Origin: Rotaria socialis
Taxonomy: Eukaryota > Rotifera > Eurotatoria > Philodinida > Philodinidae
Assembly (NCBI GenBank): GCA_905331475.1
Contig: CAJNYU010002461.1
Span: forward strand, 21,636 to 85,635
Direction of reading: 5' to 3'
DNA length: 64,000 nucleotides
A program made the translations under genes and the position numbers. Positions 53,115-64,000 of the stretch are shown here, piece after piece (the stretch's first letter is position 1; every line of letters begins with the position of its first letter). Under the pieces are notes generated by a model. It saw only the letters and a list, made by a program, of their open reading frames with translations. It did not search any database and was not told the DNA's origin.

Positions 53115-53570
53115 GTCTACTGGTCGCACATCTTATATGCCCACACAGCATATGAAACTTATTCTACAATGCTTACGGAATTATTCATTAGTTGTAATAA
53201 ATCGAAAAAATCGACCCTGGGGACTGCTGTAGAGAAGCTCTGAGTGGGTGGTTGTGTGCAGGGAACGGTCTGAGTATCGCAATATACGTCTAGACACATA
53301 TACTAAATTATTTTTGTAGTTTTGTGTTCAATCGAGGATCGAAGCAAATAAATCAGAAGTGAAGCGATATATCTCATCAAGCTCTAGTGAGAAGGAAAAT
53401 TCTGAGTGTGAAATTGCCAAACAGCACCAAAAACAAAAAAGGTACCAAACGAAGCTTTCGAGGTTTCGCGGAGCTGTACGATACTATTTAGGTATCCGTG
53501 GAATTATACGAAATTTGCACAAGGTTCAGAAAAATGCAAGATTTCGTTGTGAACTATTTCGAATTTGTGA
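53115..53570. other. Intergenic, nothing recognised
   Basis: A Lys-rich frame at 53359-53601 runs into the palindromic element and has no recognised family. Confidence 0.4.
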
Positions 53571-53578
53571 TTTGCAAT

Positions 53579-54367
53579 TAGGGGTGGACCATTTTTTTTA
53601 ACGGAACTTAATTAATGACATTAATTAATGACCTCCATTAGCCATTAATAGTAATGGTTAATGTTTTCTAAGACAAACTTAATTCATTAATATTAATGAT
53701 TAATGAAAACCATTAATTTTAAAATTAATGTTAATGTTTTTCATTAATCATTAATATTAATGCCAATGTTCTTGAATGATATTAACGGTTAAAGGAAACA
53801 TTCACCATTAGTATGAATAGTAATGTTTTCGTTAATATTAGGGATTATATTTTCATTAATCATTAATATTAATGTTAATGTTTTCATGAAAACATTAATT
53901 TTTCCATATTACTGAATTAGGCTTTTGTAAGGAAACATTATCTACAATTATTAATCAATTAACTGATCCTAATAGATAATGTTTTCTCCGAAAGTGTTAA
54001 TTACTTAATATGGAAAGTTATAATGCTTTCCTGAAAACATTAACCATTAATATTAAGTCATTGATTTTAATGAAAACATTAACATTAATATTAATGATTA
54101 ATGAAAGTATAATCCATAATATTAACGAAAACATTGCTATTCATACTAATGGTGAATGTTTCCGTTAACCGTTAATATCATTTAAGAACATTGACATTAA
54201 TATTAATGATTAATGAAAACATTAATTTTAAAATTAATGTTAATGTTTTTCATTAATCATTAATATTAATGAATTAAGTTTTTCTTAGAAAACATTAAGC
54301 ATTAATATTAATGGTTAATGAGAAACATTAACATTAATATAAAATTAATGTTAATGGCCCACCCCTA
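53579..54367. mobile_element. Palindromic (foldback) hAT-type element built of ATTAATG repeats
   Basis: The ends are TAGGGGTGGACCATT and, reverse-complemented, TAGGGGTGGGCCATTAA. They are flanked by a perfect 8-bp duplication TTTGCAAT (53571-53578 and 54368-54375), as hAT insertion makes. The whole 789 bp is one large imperfect inverted repeat. Landmarks pair across a centre near 53965: TTTTCCATATTA with TAATATGGAAA, and AAACATTATCTA with TAGATAATGTTT. The arms consist of ATTAATGTTAATG-like units, interrupted by GTTTTC words. There is no coding capacity, so it must have been moved by a hAT transposase supplied elsewhere. Confidence 0.88.
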
Positions 54368-54375
54368 TTTGCAAT

Positions 54376-55599
54376 AGGGTTCGTCATAAACCCTTTTGAG
54401 TTTTGCATTCCAACAGGTTTGTTAAAATAGCTCACGAAGGGAACGTATTCATGGCATATCGCAAAAAATCAATGCGATCTCTCTTGACATCGCATATAAC
54501 AGCACAGCTACATGACTACCCAGGTCGACTAATCCGACGACGAATTCTATCGAATTCGATAACATACTACTAACCGAGGAAATTCAATTGGACTCTGGGT
54601 TTCAGAATTATTGATGGATCCGACGAGAGAATTTTAAAAAATTATCAAAATTCTATTTAGTGCAAAAAAGCTTTTTAGAGGTTGACTATAGCAGACTTTT
54701 TTGGCGTATCAGATCCCAGAGTAGGATACGATCGGATATGTATCGGATTCCGATCCGAGGAAACCAGTTTTCAGATCCGATTGGATCCAGTTGTAGGAAT
54801 GAACGACCTGGATAATCATACAACCAACTGGTGCTTTCACAATTTCATTCAATCGGTTTTCATTAAATCTCATCCACAGATTCCTGAACTCACCCTGGAA
54901 AACCTTTTATTGCATTCATCGCTAATTGTTTTCTCTCATCAGATTTCAGCGGTTATGATAAAGAACGTGCAACATATTTATTGGTTGTCGTTTATCGGAG
55001 TATGATTACAACAGTGCTATATTTTTTTTGTTAAGATTACTCTTTTGTTTTATATTGAAGTAATTAATTTAGATTAGATCTTCGACCCAGTAGTTACTAT
55101 ATTTCAATTATTTCCTCCAGAACAATTGCTGCATCTATAACAACAACTATTTGATGTGCGTATCTTATTGCATTTTTTCTTCGCATCCGATTCATTTCTT
55201 TATTTGGTGTTGATTCAAGTTTTGAAATTTGGCTATATAATATGCACGTACACTGATAAAAAAGCGCCGAATGATAAATGTTTAAATCGCTTATGAAAAT
55301 GCAACGTATGATATATCCTTTTCTACCATTTATGCGATAAACCCTTTTATCTACCCATCAAAAGATGAATTAAATAATTTTATCAAGTGATTATGCCGCG
55401 TGTGGAAAGGTTTACCATAGCGTTTATACGACTGAACAGCTTAAAAATGGTGTATGATACGTTTTATTTTGATAAACCCTATCGAAGGTGTTAGATAGTA
55501 CTCTAACAAGTTATTTATTTATTTATTCTTATATATTCTTGTTTCGTCTTTATGCGTTATGTATTTCTTATATGTGCAATCCAACTCGAGATGTACATA
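54376..55599. other. Intergenic, no confirmed gene
   Basis: A cluster of GATCCGA/ATCGGAT words at about 54610-54800 looks like a degenerate palindromic repeat. A frame at 54682-55005 runs through it and I do not trust it. The rest is AT-rich. Confidence 0.4.
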
Positions 55600-57262
55600 C
55601 AGTGGGTCCCAAAATTGATCAACCACCTTATTGAATTTTTTTTTATATTTCAAAAGCTAAATGAGTTATAATGGTCTGGGTTTCACCATATTGTAGCCCA
55701 TGATATCTCGTATTCATACACAAAATTTCAAGTCAAAATTTTAATCTGTTCAGTTTCTATTAAAAAAGTCTATCTTCTTGTCATTTTTCATCGCTGCAAA
55801 ATTAATCAACCAATGGAGAAAAGAATACAACAGTCGTCGTCAATTCATGAATATCTCTATTATTTCAGTCCAGTTAGTCTATGTACACTATTGTCTGTGT
55901 CTAAAACACATTTTGGTTGCGAGAAAAGCACTTCATTAAATTTTTTTCTTCATCACACACACATGGCGCCCGTACGAAAAGAGCATTCACATGAATTTCG
56001 AGAAACTATTATAAAACGTTTCTTGATTGGCGATTCTGAACGTTATATCGCACAGGACCTGCTCTGCTCGAGAAATACAGTTCATTCTGTGATCATTAAA
56101 TACAAAAAAACAAAATGTATAGCCAATATTGTCGGCCGTGGTCGTAAAAGAAAGACCACAGAACGAGTTGACAAGGCCATTCAACGAAAAATTAAAGTGA
56201 ACCGACGAAAATCGGCATCGTCTATCAAACATGAGATTGAAAAAGAGTTAGGGGTAATAATATCAAATAACACGATTCGTCGTCGCGCTCATGAAATAGG
56301 ATTACACGGGCGCGTTGCTCGAAAAAAACCGTACGTGAATAAGGTAAACCGACTTAAACGTTTAAATTATGTCAAAATGTATCGGGATGAGTCCATGGTA
56401 TTCTGGAAACAAGTTTTATGGTCAGACGAATCAAAATACAATCTTTTCGGATCTGACGGCAAGGTTATGGTGTGGCGAACACCGACAGAAGAATTCAATC
56501 CAAGATGTACAGTTCCAACAGTGAAACACGGAGGCGGAAATGTGAAAGTTTGGGGATGTTTTGCGTGGAACGGTGTGGGAAATTTGATCTTTGTTGACGG
56601 TAACATGACCGGGGAAATGTACAAAGAAATTTTGGCTGAAAATTTATTTCAGTCATCAAAGAAATTGCAACTGGGAAAAGAAATGGTGTTTCAACACGAC
56701 AATGACCCGAAGCATACTTCGCGTGTCGTGAAGAATTGGCTCGACAAACAGTGTGTGAAACGTTTAATTTGGCCACCATTTTCACCGGATATGAATCCGA
56801 TAGAACATCTTTGCGACGAACTCGAACGCCGTATGAAAAAACACCAGCCAAAAAGCGAAAAAGAACTTCGAGAAACACTACAGGCTGAATGGAAAAATAT
56901 CGGACAGGATGTAACTAATAAACTAGTCGAATCAGTTCCAAATCGTTTATACGAATGTACCCGTATGAAAGGATATCCCACGAGATATTAAAACTATTAA
57001 AACAACTTCTTTTTTTGTGAAAAAAAAATCTTTTGCTCTACTGGTTGATTAATTTTGCAGCGATGAAAAATGATAGGAAGATAGACTTTTTTTAATAAAA
57101 AATGAACACATTAAAATTTTGACTTGAAATTTTGTGTATGGATACGAGATATCGTAGGCTACAATATGGTGAAACCCAGACCATTATAACTCATTTAGCT
57201 TTTGAGATATGAAAAAAACAAAAAAATTCAATAAGGTGGTTGATCAATTTTGGGACCCACTG
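55600..57262. mobile_element. Complete Tc1-family transposon with long (about 215-bp) terminal inverted repeats
   Basis: The element starts CAGTGGGTCCCAAAATTGAT and ends with the complement of that sequence. It is flanked by TA on both sides (55598-55599; 57263-57264), the Tc1/mariner target duplication. Inverted repeats run roughly 55600-55813 and 57042-57262 and differ by only a few bases. The transposase between them is open. Near-identical repeats and an intact gene suggest recent movement. Confidence 0.93.
55963..56991 (+). CDS. Tc1-type transposase (DD34E), apparently intact
   Basis: ATG at 55963 gives 342 residues, the usual Tc1 length. The open frame extends 50 residues upstream to 55813, but that part begins at the edge of the inverted repeat and lacks family features. 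Helix-turn-helix DNA-binding regions (FRETIIKRFLIGDSERYIAQ) are followed by a GRGRKRKT basic hook. Catalytic residues are LWSDESKYNLFG (first Asp), FQHDNDPKHTS (second Asp) and SPDMNPIEHL (Glu), with exactly 34 residues between the last two. It cuts and pastes the element at TA. It could mobilise the related fragments at 57.3 and 62.3 kb. Confidence 0.93.
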   Translation: MAPVRKEHSHEFRETIIKRFLIGDSERYIAQDLLCSRNTVHSVIIKYKKTKCIANIVGRGRKRKTTERVDKAIQRKIKVNRRKSASSIKHEIEKELGVIISNNTIRRRAHEIGLHGRVARKKPYVNKVNRLKRLNYVKMYRDESMVFWKQVLWSDESKYNLFGSDGKVMVWRTPTEEFNPRCTVPTVKHGGGNVKVWGCFAWNGVGNLIFVDGNMTGEMYKEILAENLFQSSKKLQLGKEMVFQHDNDPKHTSRVVKNWLDKQCVKRLIWPPFSPDMNPIEHLCDELERRMKKHQPKSEKELRETLQAEWKNIGQDVTNKLVESVPNRLYECTRMKGYPTRY

Positions 57263-57264
57263 TA

Positions 57265-57343
57265 GGTATATAAACTTGAACATCGTAAAAATATAAAGCT
57301 CAGAGTTTTCAAAACACTATCATATGTTATACATGTGTTAGTN
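57265..57343. other. Short spacer ending in a single undetermined base
   Basis: A single N lies at 57343, immediately before a Tc1 right-end fragment. Confidence 0.6.
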
Positions 57344-57356
57344 TTGGGACCCACTG
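57344..57356. mobile_element. Tc1 right-end fragment next to an N
   Basis: TTGGGACCCACTG followed by TA is identical to the last bases of the element at 55600-57262. It directly follows an N, so a longer copy may have been lost in assembly. Confidence 0.6.
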
Positions 57357-57471
57357 TATATATTTATTCATGTCGATTATCTATGTAGTTTTCGATTGAA
57401 TTATATATATATATATATATTTGTTTTTGTCATGAATTTTAGTTAGTAGATCAGTTGATGTTTGAGGGTGT

Positions 57472-57809
57472 GTAAAATAATATTTCTATTTTAGTTTTCA
57501 GATATTTCATCAATCTGGTTGTTATATTTATACACTCTTATGATTAATTCAATCATTATTTATTTTTTCTTCTATCGTATGTTGTTGAATAATTTGTGTA
57601 GTAGTAGACTTATCGATTCAAAGTTTAACGTTTTTCTTAAGTAAAATAATATTTCTATTTTAGTTTTCAGATATTTCATCAATCTGGTTGTTATATTTAT
57701 ACACTCTTATGATTAATGCAATCATTATTTATTTTTTCTTCTATCGTATGTTGTTGAATAATTTGTGTAGTAGTAGACTTATCGATTCAAAGTTTAACGT
57801 TTTTCTTAT
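57472..57809. repeat. Tandem duplication, two copies of 169 bp
   Basis: GTAAAATAATATTTCTATTT starts at 57472 and again at 57641, and the copies run in parallel to AACGTTTTTCTTA at their ends. I see a single substitution (gattaattcaatc against gattaatgcaatc). No coding sequence is evident, and near identity implies a recent duplication or an assembly artefact. Confidence 0.85.
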
Positions 57810-58053
57810 ATTATTGATGAAACGAACGATATTGATTTAAATTTTGGTTCTATAAATAAAAGTGTGAGCGTAAATAAATATTTCCACATATATAAATATA
57901 TGTGATATCAACATATAATACCTTGAGGGTGTGTGCATTGATATGAATAAAATTTAGAATTAAAATTTTCTCTACGAAATAAAATTGTGATTTTACTTGA
58001 TATTGGATCTTATCTTTTTTTTTCTTTTGTATACTTTGCTGAATCATTTTTAT
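57810..58053. other. Intergenic with solo TTGAGGGTGTG motif
   Basis: CCTTGAGGGTGTGTGC near 57922 is an unpaired copy of the motif; a second unpaired copy is at 57462 (TTTGAGGGTGTG). Confidence 0.45.
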
Positions 58054-58134
58054 CTTGAGGGTGTGGGTGGGTGTGGGTGCGACTGTTCGTATTACTAGAA
58101 ATGACACCCAACCTACATCCACGCACACCCTGAG
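58054..58134. repeat. Foldback element, TTGAGGGTGTG family, with telomere-like units
   Basis: The left arm CTTGAGGGTGTGGGTGGGTG and the right arm TCCACGCACACCCTGAG are inverted copies 81 bp end to end, flanked by tat on both sides. The left arm contains two GTGTGGG units. Confidence 0.6.
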
Positions 58135-59136
58135 TATGATTTGCATCAATTGTTATACAAAACAGGGTAGTGAATTGAGATTTGCATCGTTCAAAAGCCC
58201 ATCTTATAGTCATTTTAGGCTTTATTTTGCTTCAAACTTTCGGCGAAGATTAAATTAAATTGCATAATAACTATCGATCATCTACAAATGAAAATAAAAA
58301 TATCTCCAATCGACACAAGACTTTAAGTGAACTAACCATGCAATGTATTCAAAGCGTAGTACGGACAATCACTGTAACAGTTTTGAGTGACACTACCGTT
58401 TTGAATAGGTCGGTGATCTTGGTTGAAACCATGATGTTTCATGCTTCTTTCAAATCGAATCATTATTTTCTATAACTTGATGTGTAAAAGGACAACATAC
58501 TTGTATGAATGCACAGATATTCAATTTCAAACAGAGAATCTTCTGATTTCTAAGATATGAATTTCGTAATTTAGAACTTTGGTCTTATTCAAAAAATTTC
58601 TTCATGATTAAACTCTTGCAGAGTAAAAGAAAGAGAATTTCTTACTAGAGTTAATTCACGTATAAGTCAGTCATATATACCACAGTTCACCGGATCAATC
58701 GAGTAAAAAAAGAAGCACAGTTATTTTCTTCGTGTTCTGTTTAGAGTTGGTTTAAAATAACAACTCGGTTTGTTCATTAAAGCTGTTCACAATTCAATTA
58801 ATTAAAATCGTTTTGTTGCCTATCTCATATCGAATTTCTCTGTCTACTCCGTTCTATTGACAAGAACGAAGACGATGGGTTGAACATTTCTTCGATGTTA
58901 GACTTTCTTTACTCTGCCATTAATTCTCTAGAATAGTGATCTGAAAATGATTCATTTTTTTCAAAGTGAAAGAAAAATCCATTGCATAGTGATTGCGCAA
59001 TACTTGCCACGTTACAAAAAGAACATGCGTTGCTAGTTAATGAATCATTGTGTTTCAAATAAAAAGCCATTAGTTTCACACGCACAGACAGACATTCAAA
59101 TACAAACGCCCGTGCATATAGAAAAGTATAAGAAAA
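58135..59136. other. Intergenic, upstream of Arf-like gene
   Basis: No gene recognised. Confidence 0.4.
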
Positions 59137-59855
<719 letters not shown>

Positions 59856-59950
59856 AAAACAATACTTTTTGCATATAAGTCTGTGTGATCTGCTGTAAAT
59901 TTTGTGTCTTTAACTTCCTTTACAAACAAAACACTTTTCTTCATCTTTAC

Positions 59951-59956
59951 AATAAA
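59951..59956 (+). terminator. Poly(A) signal of the Arf-like gene
   Basis: AATAAA 96 bases after the stop codon. Confidence 0.45.
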
Positions 59957-61156
59957 GTGTTATTGCAATGCTCCTATTTTCGACCTAATTCAAGATTACC
60001 GTTTCTTTCATCTCTATTGTTTTTTTTATTTCTGTTCTTTAGAAAGTCGAGGAACGAATCTTTTGCTGACCTTGAACTCAGTATTGTATTGCGTATGTAG
60101 TATAATATTAAATATACGGATGGATGTGTGTGCGTAAAAAGAGAGATACAAGCGTTTTGGACAATAAAAATGAAAAGATCAGCAAATTGAGGATATAGAC
60201 GATAACAACACAAATAAGGACGTATAACAAAGTCCATCTCCATCCTTACTCAAAACTGTTTTGAGCAAAGTTCGTACAAATTGTATGAAATTTTCAGGAT
60301 AGCACGGTACTGCTGTGCAGAATTTATAGTAAAATTTCCAGCGTTGTACAATGACGTTTTAGGCAGATATTGACTCAAAAATTTCTCAGCACAGTTCATT
60401 TAGCAACCCAACATTTTCATTGAATCATCGTTATCTTTATTTTATTCTTTTGTGGTTCGAAAGAACATACCAAAATGAAGAGCACAATCAAATTCTTTTT
60501 AAGATTTTTCCTTTCTAACCGGATAAAATGAATGACAACTCCATTAAACCTACGGAAATGGTTCGTTGAACTTAGCATTCATTTTTTTTATGCTGAAAAA
60601 GTAAGAATCTTGAAAATCGACTAGATCAAGTCCTATATTGTGGTAAGCTCGTTCGAATCACAAAAAAAAACGAAACAAATATAACGAAGGCTTTCAGAAA
60701 ATTTTGGGTTACTAAATTAACTGTATCTAACCCTTACGGAATGAATGTTTACCTAAAACGTCATGATATACTACTGAAGATTTTACCATAAATTCTTCAC
60801 CACAAAATTTTGCTATTCTGAACAATTTCAAACTATTTGCTGGAACTTTCCCTAGAATCAGCTTAGAGTAAGGATGGATTTGAACTTAGTGTCCGCGGAT
60901 ACATTTTTATACTAATTACAGTGAACCTCAATTGATTTTCCCCCTTTTGCATCTCTTACTTTAAATTACTATAGTTTGCTATTTTTTCAATAATGGGTAT
61001 ATAGTGAGAAAGTACAGATTTCACTGCGATGTATCTTTGATGATGTCACCTAGTTTGAATGACGGAATTTCGACCCTGAAATTTTGTCAATGAGTAGATC
61101 TCATGGTCATTAGCATGAGCCAAAAAGAATGTATTCTTTCCGAGATATTGAATAGT
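59957..61156. other. Intergenic, nothing recognised
   Basis: AT-rich, stop-rich. Confidence 0.4.
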
Positions 61157-61626
61157 ACCTGATTTAGATACGAAACTTAAATTAATTGAAACACTTCGTA
61201 CTGTTAAAATAGGAAAAGTATGAATAGTCGTAGAAGAAAAGACTATTTTTTTTAAAGATTTTTGTTGAAAATGAAAGTGTACGTTTAACAAAAGAATTAG
61301 CCGATATTTATGAAAGTTAACGTAAAACAAAATAATCAGCAAAAATTTTACAAGAACTTCAAGTATATTTTATTTATTAATTAACATAATTTATTTTGTT
61401 ATGCATATAGGTAGAAACTTATGGAACAATGGGTTGTCGTGAAAAACTTGAATTTTTACTTGAACAAATGCGTTTATGTTTAGCTAAACATGATTATACT
61501 CGAACACAAATTATATCACAAAAAACTTAATATAAAAGCTTTTGAAGATGAAATTTCACGTGTAAGATTTAAAATAGTTCAGCATGATTTGATCAATCTT
61601 TATGATGCATTTATACAAAGAGATTG
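61157..61626 (+). pseudogene. 26S proteasome subunit Rpn5/PSMD12, decayed fragment
   Basis: Blocks in order match Rpn5: [80 protein letters not shown] and NIKAFEDEISRVRFKIVQHD. At least three stops and several frameshifts interrupt them. A normal GT-AG intron (after LQELQ) is still present, so this is a decaying genomic copy and not a retrocopy. Rpn5 is a lid subunit of the proteasome, and a working copy must exist elsewhere. Only the N-terminal to middle part is recognisable. Confidence 0.82.
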
Positions 61627-62284
61627 AATGATAGCTAATTCGCGTTATTAGTATTTGAAGTAGCCTTATATTGCTGAGCATAATTGTTTTGTAAAAAATA
61701 CAATCGAATTCACAAAAACAGCTCGTTTTTTTTTCGATGTTAAAATATATCGCGTATGTTCAAGATATATTTCGAGCTTTCAATTTGTTGAAGCACACAT
61801 TATACCATAAAAAAATTAGAGTTATGTTAGAAGATACTGAGCCAGAATTTTTGTTTTTAGTATTATAGAAAAATTACGTTTGAGCCAAAGGAACTTTTTA
61901 TTAATGAAATTATATCTAGCATGATTGGCTGTTTAATTCGAAAGAGTAATCGCTTATTATTCTCCATAAAAATTTATTTGTTTTTAGAGTTCTTTGGTTG
62001 TTTTTTCAAAGCTTACGCCTATCGAAGGAGTGCTATGTAGAAACATGAATTGAGCGTCGAAAATATATATCAGTATGAATAATCAATAAGAAAAGTAAAA
62101 GTCATCTTTAAAAAAAGAAATATTTCATGTAAAGCCAAATTTATTGATGAATACTTGAAAGAATTTCAGTGACTCTTGCATGTGATTTCGATATAGTTTG
62201 TTGCTGAAGTCTTAAGTTGATTTGAATTCTGAATAAAACATTATTGTTTTTCTTTTCCTCAGGATTTAAAATTGGAATATTATG
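61627..62284. other. Probably further decayed gene sequence or spacer
   Basis: Lies where the C-terminal half of PSMD12 would be. No block could be matched. Confidence 0.35.
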
Positions 62285-62285
62285 N

Positions 62286-62404
62286 ACGAGATATCATGGG
62301 CTACAATATGGTGAAACCCAGACCATTATAACTCATTTAGCTTTTGAGATATAAAAAAAACAAAAAAATTCAATAAGGTGGTTGATCAATTTTGGGACCC
62401 ACTG
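62286..62404. mobile_element. Tc1 right-end fragment (119 bp) next to an N
   Basis: After a single N at 62285 the sequence follows the right inverted repeat of the element at 55600-57262, with few differences, down to GGGACCCACTG, then TA. The rest of that copy is missing or unassembled. Confidence 0.8.
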
Positions 62405-62406
62405 TA

Positions 62407-62848
62407 TGTATATAGGCAATCTTACATCAACTAATTCCAGCACGCATAAAATTCTTTTTTGTTATTGAACATAAACAAAAAGAAATAATATCAAGATTCA
62501 AATAACATGAAATTATAATAAGAATTAAATGAAATATCATCTATTACAAATAATGAAGGTGTGTACGGACAATTGCTAAACAATATATCAATTTAAATTC
62601 AGATGAATTTAAATTATTTCATATTACATCAATGATTCGAAACTAAACGAACAAATAAATTTTAGGAAAAATTTTATAAACATGAAACTCATTAGATACA
62701 TCCATACATATACATATTAAATCAACCAAATTAATATTTCGAAACAACTCTCATTCAATGACTACCATTTATAAATATCGAATATTCTAAATAACAAAAC
62801 ACATCAATGAAAAACAAAAATTGAAAATTGAATAAAAAATCTTTAATA
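62407..62848. other. AT-rich spacer
   Basis: A protein-like stretch (TIAKQYINLNSDEFKLFHIT) near 62575-62640 sits between stops. It may be a relic, family unknown. Confidence 0.35.
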
Positions 62849-63161
62849 ATATAAACAAGCATATAATTCTTATATACTGTATTCATCTAGTTTACGTTGT
62901 GTTTGCTACATTGCATGGGTATTCCATGAATCCTTTCGATGTATTGAAATCATCTTTTTAAATACTAAAGTTAGTCACTACATACGTTTATGTGTTTGCC
63001 ATTGCAGTTATTGTTAGTGTTGCATCTTCAGATAGGAGTCTTGGACGACCAAACTGTTGAAAAGAAAACAGATCAAAAAGTCTTACAACACTAATACAAC
63101 ATAGCAAGGCCGATGTAAACTAGATGAATACAGTATATAAGAATTATATGTTTGTTTATAT
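62849..63161. mobile_element. MITE-like element with 46-bp terminal inverted repeats
   Basis: The left ATATAAACAAGCATATAATT (62849-62894) and the right end (63116-63161) are inverted copies over about 46 bp with one mismatch. The interior of about 220 bp is non-coding. No clear target duplication was seen. Confidence 0.75.
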
Positions 63162-64000
63162 CAATCAGCGATATTCTGTAATATGTTGGTCATAAAATTA
63201 CACTTTTTGGTTTTACTTTTTTATTTTAGTCACATATTTTAAGTCTGGACTCTTTCTGCATAATCTAGCTCGTCATCTTCAATTATAAAAGTTGTTCGAG
63301 GCCAAAAATAAGCATTCTTATAATGTAAACAATAATCAACAAAGCGCTTTACTATACATATTTGCAGTTCATCCTATTAAGAAAAAGTACTCCCGTGTCG
63401 TCACATTGTTAACAACTGCATCGCAGGTGTCCGTAATAATGGATCAGTGCGATCGTAATCGAATATATGGACTAGTATAGACTCCAGGAAAATGTGTGAT
63501 ATTTTTGAATTACAATAACTAGAGAGGTCGGACTTTTGCCATTTCATGTAGGATTCTGTGGACTATCTTTCACATATTTAGAACTGATAAGTCACTATAA
63601 AATTTACGGTAACCACGTTCACATCTTTCAAAGATCGATAATAAACATTATCTTAAAAGTCGATGTTTTTCATCTTCTATTAGTAGAGATCGATAGAGTA
63701 CTCAAACCCTACACAATAGTGAAAATCACTGATTTACATCTCTTTTTGTTCTCGAGTTATTCAGCAAATAGTCACACACACAGACGTTTTGGATGGACTA
63801 TAGTTAGATGATATTCTGATGTTTTTCTGTATTAAGTTTTAACACTTCCCACAGACCTGTTTTAAGTTTTTTTCCTGAAACTCCTACTGTCAGAAACTGT
63901 CATTAAACTACAGTTTCACTTATAAATACAAACGAATAAAATAATAAGCGTAATTTGCCAATGGACATATCTGTTAAAACTCAATACCCGATCATAAACA
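63162..64000. other. Window end, no gene recognised
   Basis: Short frames only; none match a known family. A gene could continue past the window edge. Confidence 0.4.

Noticed and set aside
54682-55005. 107-residue frame
   Set aside because: Its first part lies in degenerate GATCCGA repeats and the rest has no recognised similarity.
55813-55962. 50-residue N-terminal extension of the Tc1 transposase
   Set aside because: Starts at the inner edge of the inverted repeat and lacks family features; the 342-residue start at 55963 matches normal Tc1 length.

Overview
The window looks like a piece of a bdelloid rotifer nuclear genome. It is AT-rich by eye and split into compact genes with many GT-AG introns of about 50-70 bp. 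It has lineage-typical families: CBM14 chitin-binding proteins, secreted NHL-repeat proteins, a mono-ADP-ribosyltransferase, TIR-SAM proteins and a class A receptor fragment. It also has a probable horizontally acquired glycoside hydrolase, decaying gene copies and several cut-and-paste DNA elements. The taxon is inferred from protein families and gene architecture, not from a marker gene.

Layout. 1-0.45 kb: C-terminal end of a 7TM receptor (+). 1.9-6.9 kb: two adjacent multi-exon CBM14 genes (-), with five and four chitin-binding domains, signal peptides and hydrophobic C-termini. 7.5-8.6 kb: a deleted hAT element with the start of a transposase. 9.5-10.3 kb: alpha-carbonic anhydrase (-). 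12.3-16.3 kb: two MITE-like elements, a small Cys-rich ORF, and a six-exon gene (+) that only appears when short exons are joined by hand. 20-21.5 kb: a broken FLVCR/SLC49-like transporter. 23.2-24.0 kb: lipid-anchored ART (-). 24.9-27.3 kb: Abitram/FAM206 and a three-exon F-box gene (+). 27.4 kb: tRNA-Ala(CGC). 27.7-30.8 kb: mitochondrial Hsp70 (-). 31.7-33.0 kb: secreted CBM14-NHL protein (+). 35.9-39.0 kb: decayed TIR-SAM paralogue (+). 39.4-41.3 kb: GH127-type hydrolase (-). 43.6-45.9 kb: divergent BiP-like Hsp70 (+). 46.3 kb: assembly gap. 49.1-51.8 kb: intact helical-TIR-SAM protein (-). 52.1 kb: degenerate tRNA. 53.6-54.4 kb: an almost wholly palindromic hAT-type element with a perfect 8-bp target duplication. 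55.6-57.3 kb: complete Tc1-type transposon with an open transposase. 57.5-57.8 kb: 169-bp tandem duplication. 59.1-59.9 kb: Arf-like GTPase with Arg at the catalytic Gln position. 61.2-61.6 kb: remnant of proteasome subunit Rpn5/PSMD12. 62.3-63.2 kb: Tc1 end fragment and a MITE with 46-bp inverted repeats.

How it fits together. Housekeeping genes (Abitram, F-box, mtHsp70, BiP-like, carbonic anhydrase, Arf) are interleaved with accessory material. That material is secreted chitin-binding proteins, a TIR-SAM pair of which one copy is dead, an ART, a putative acquired GH127 enzyme, three pseudogenes and at least six kinds of mobile or foldback element. A recurring short motif, TTGAGGGTGTG and relatives, lies between about 33 and 58 kb, often as inverted pairs. 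It resembles G/T-rich telomere-type repeats. I found no operon-like or CRISPR-like system. The most unusual items are the giant palindromic hAT element, the foldback motif family, the intact/decayed TIR-SAM pair, the Arf Q71R variant and the GH127 gene.
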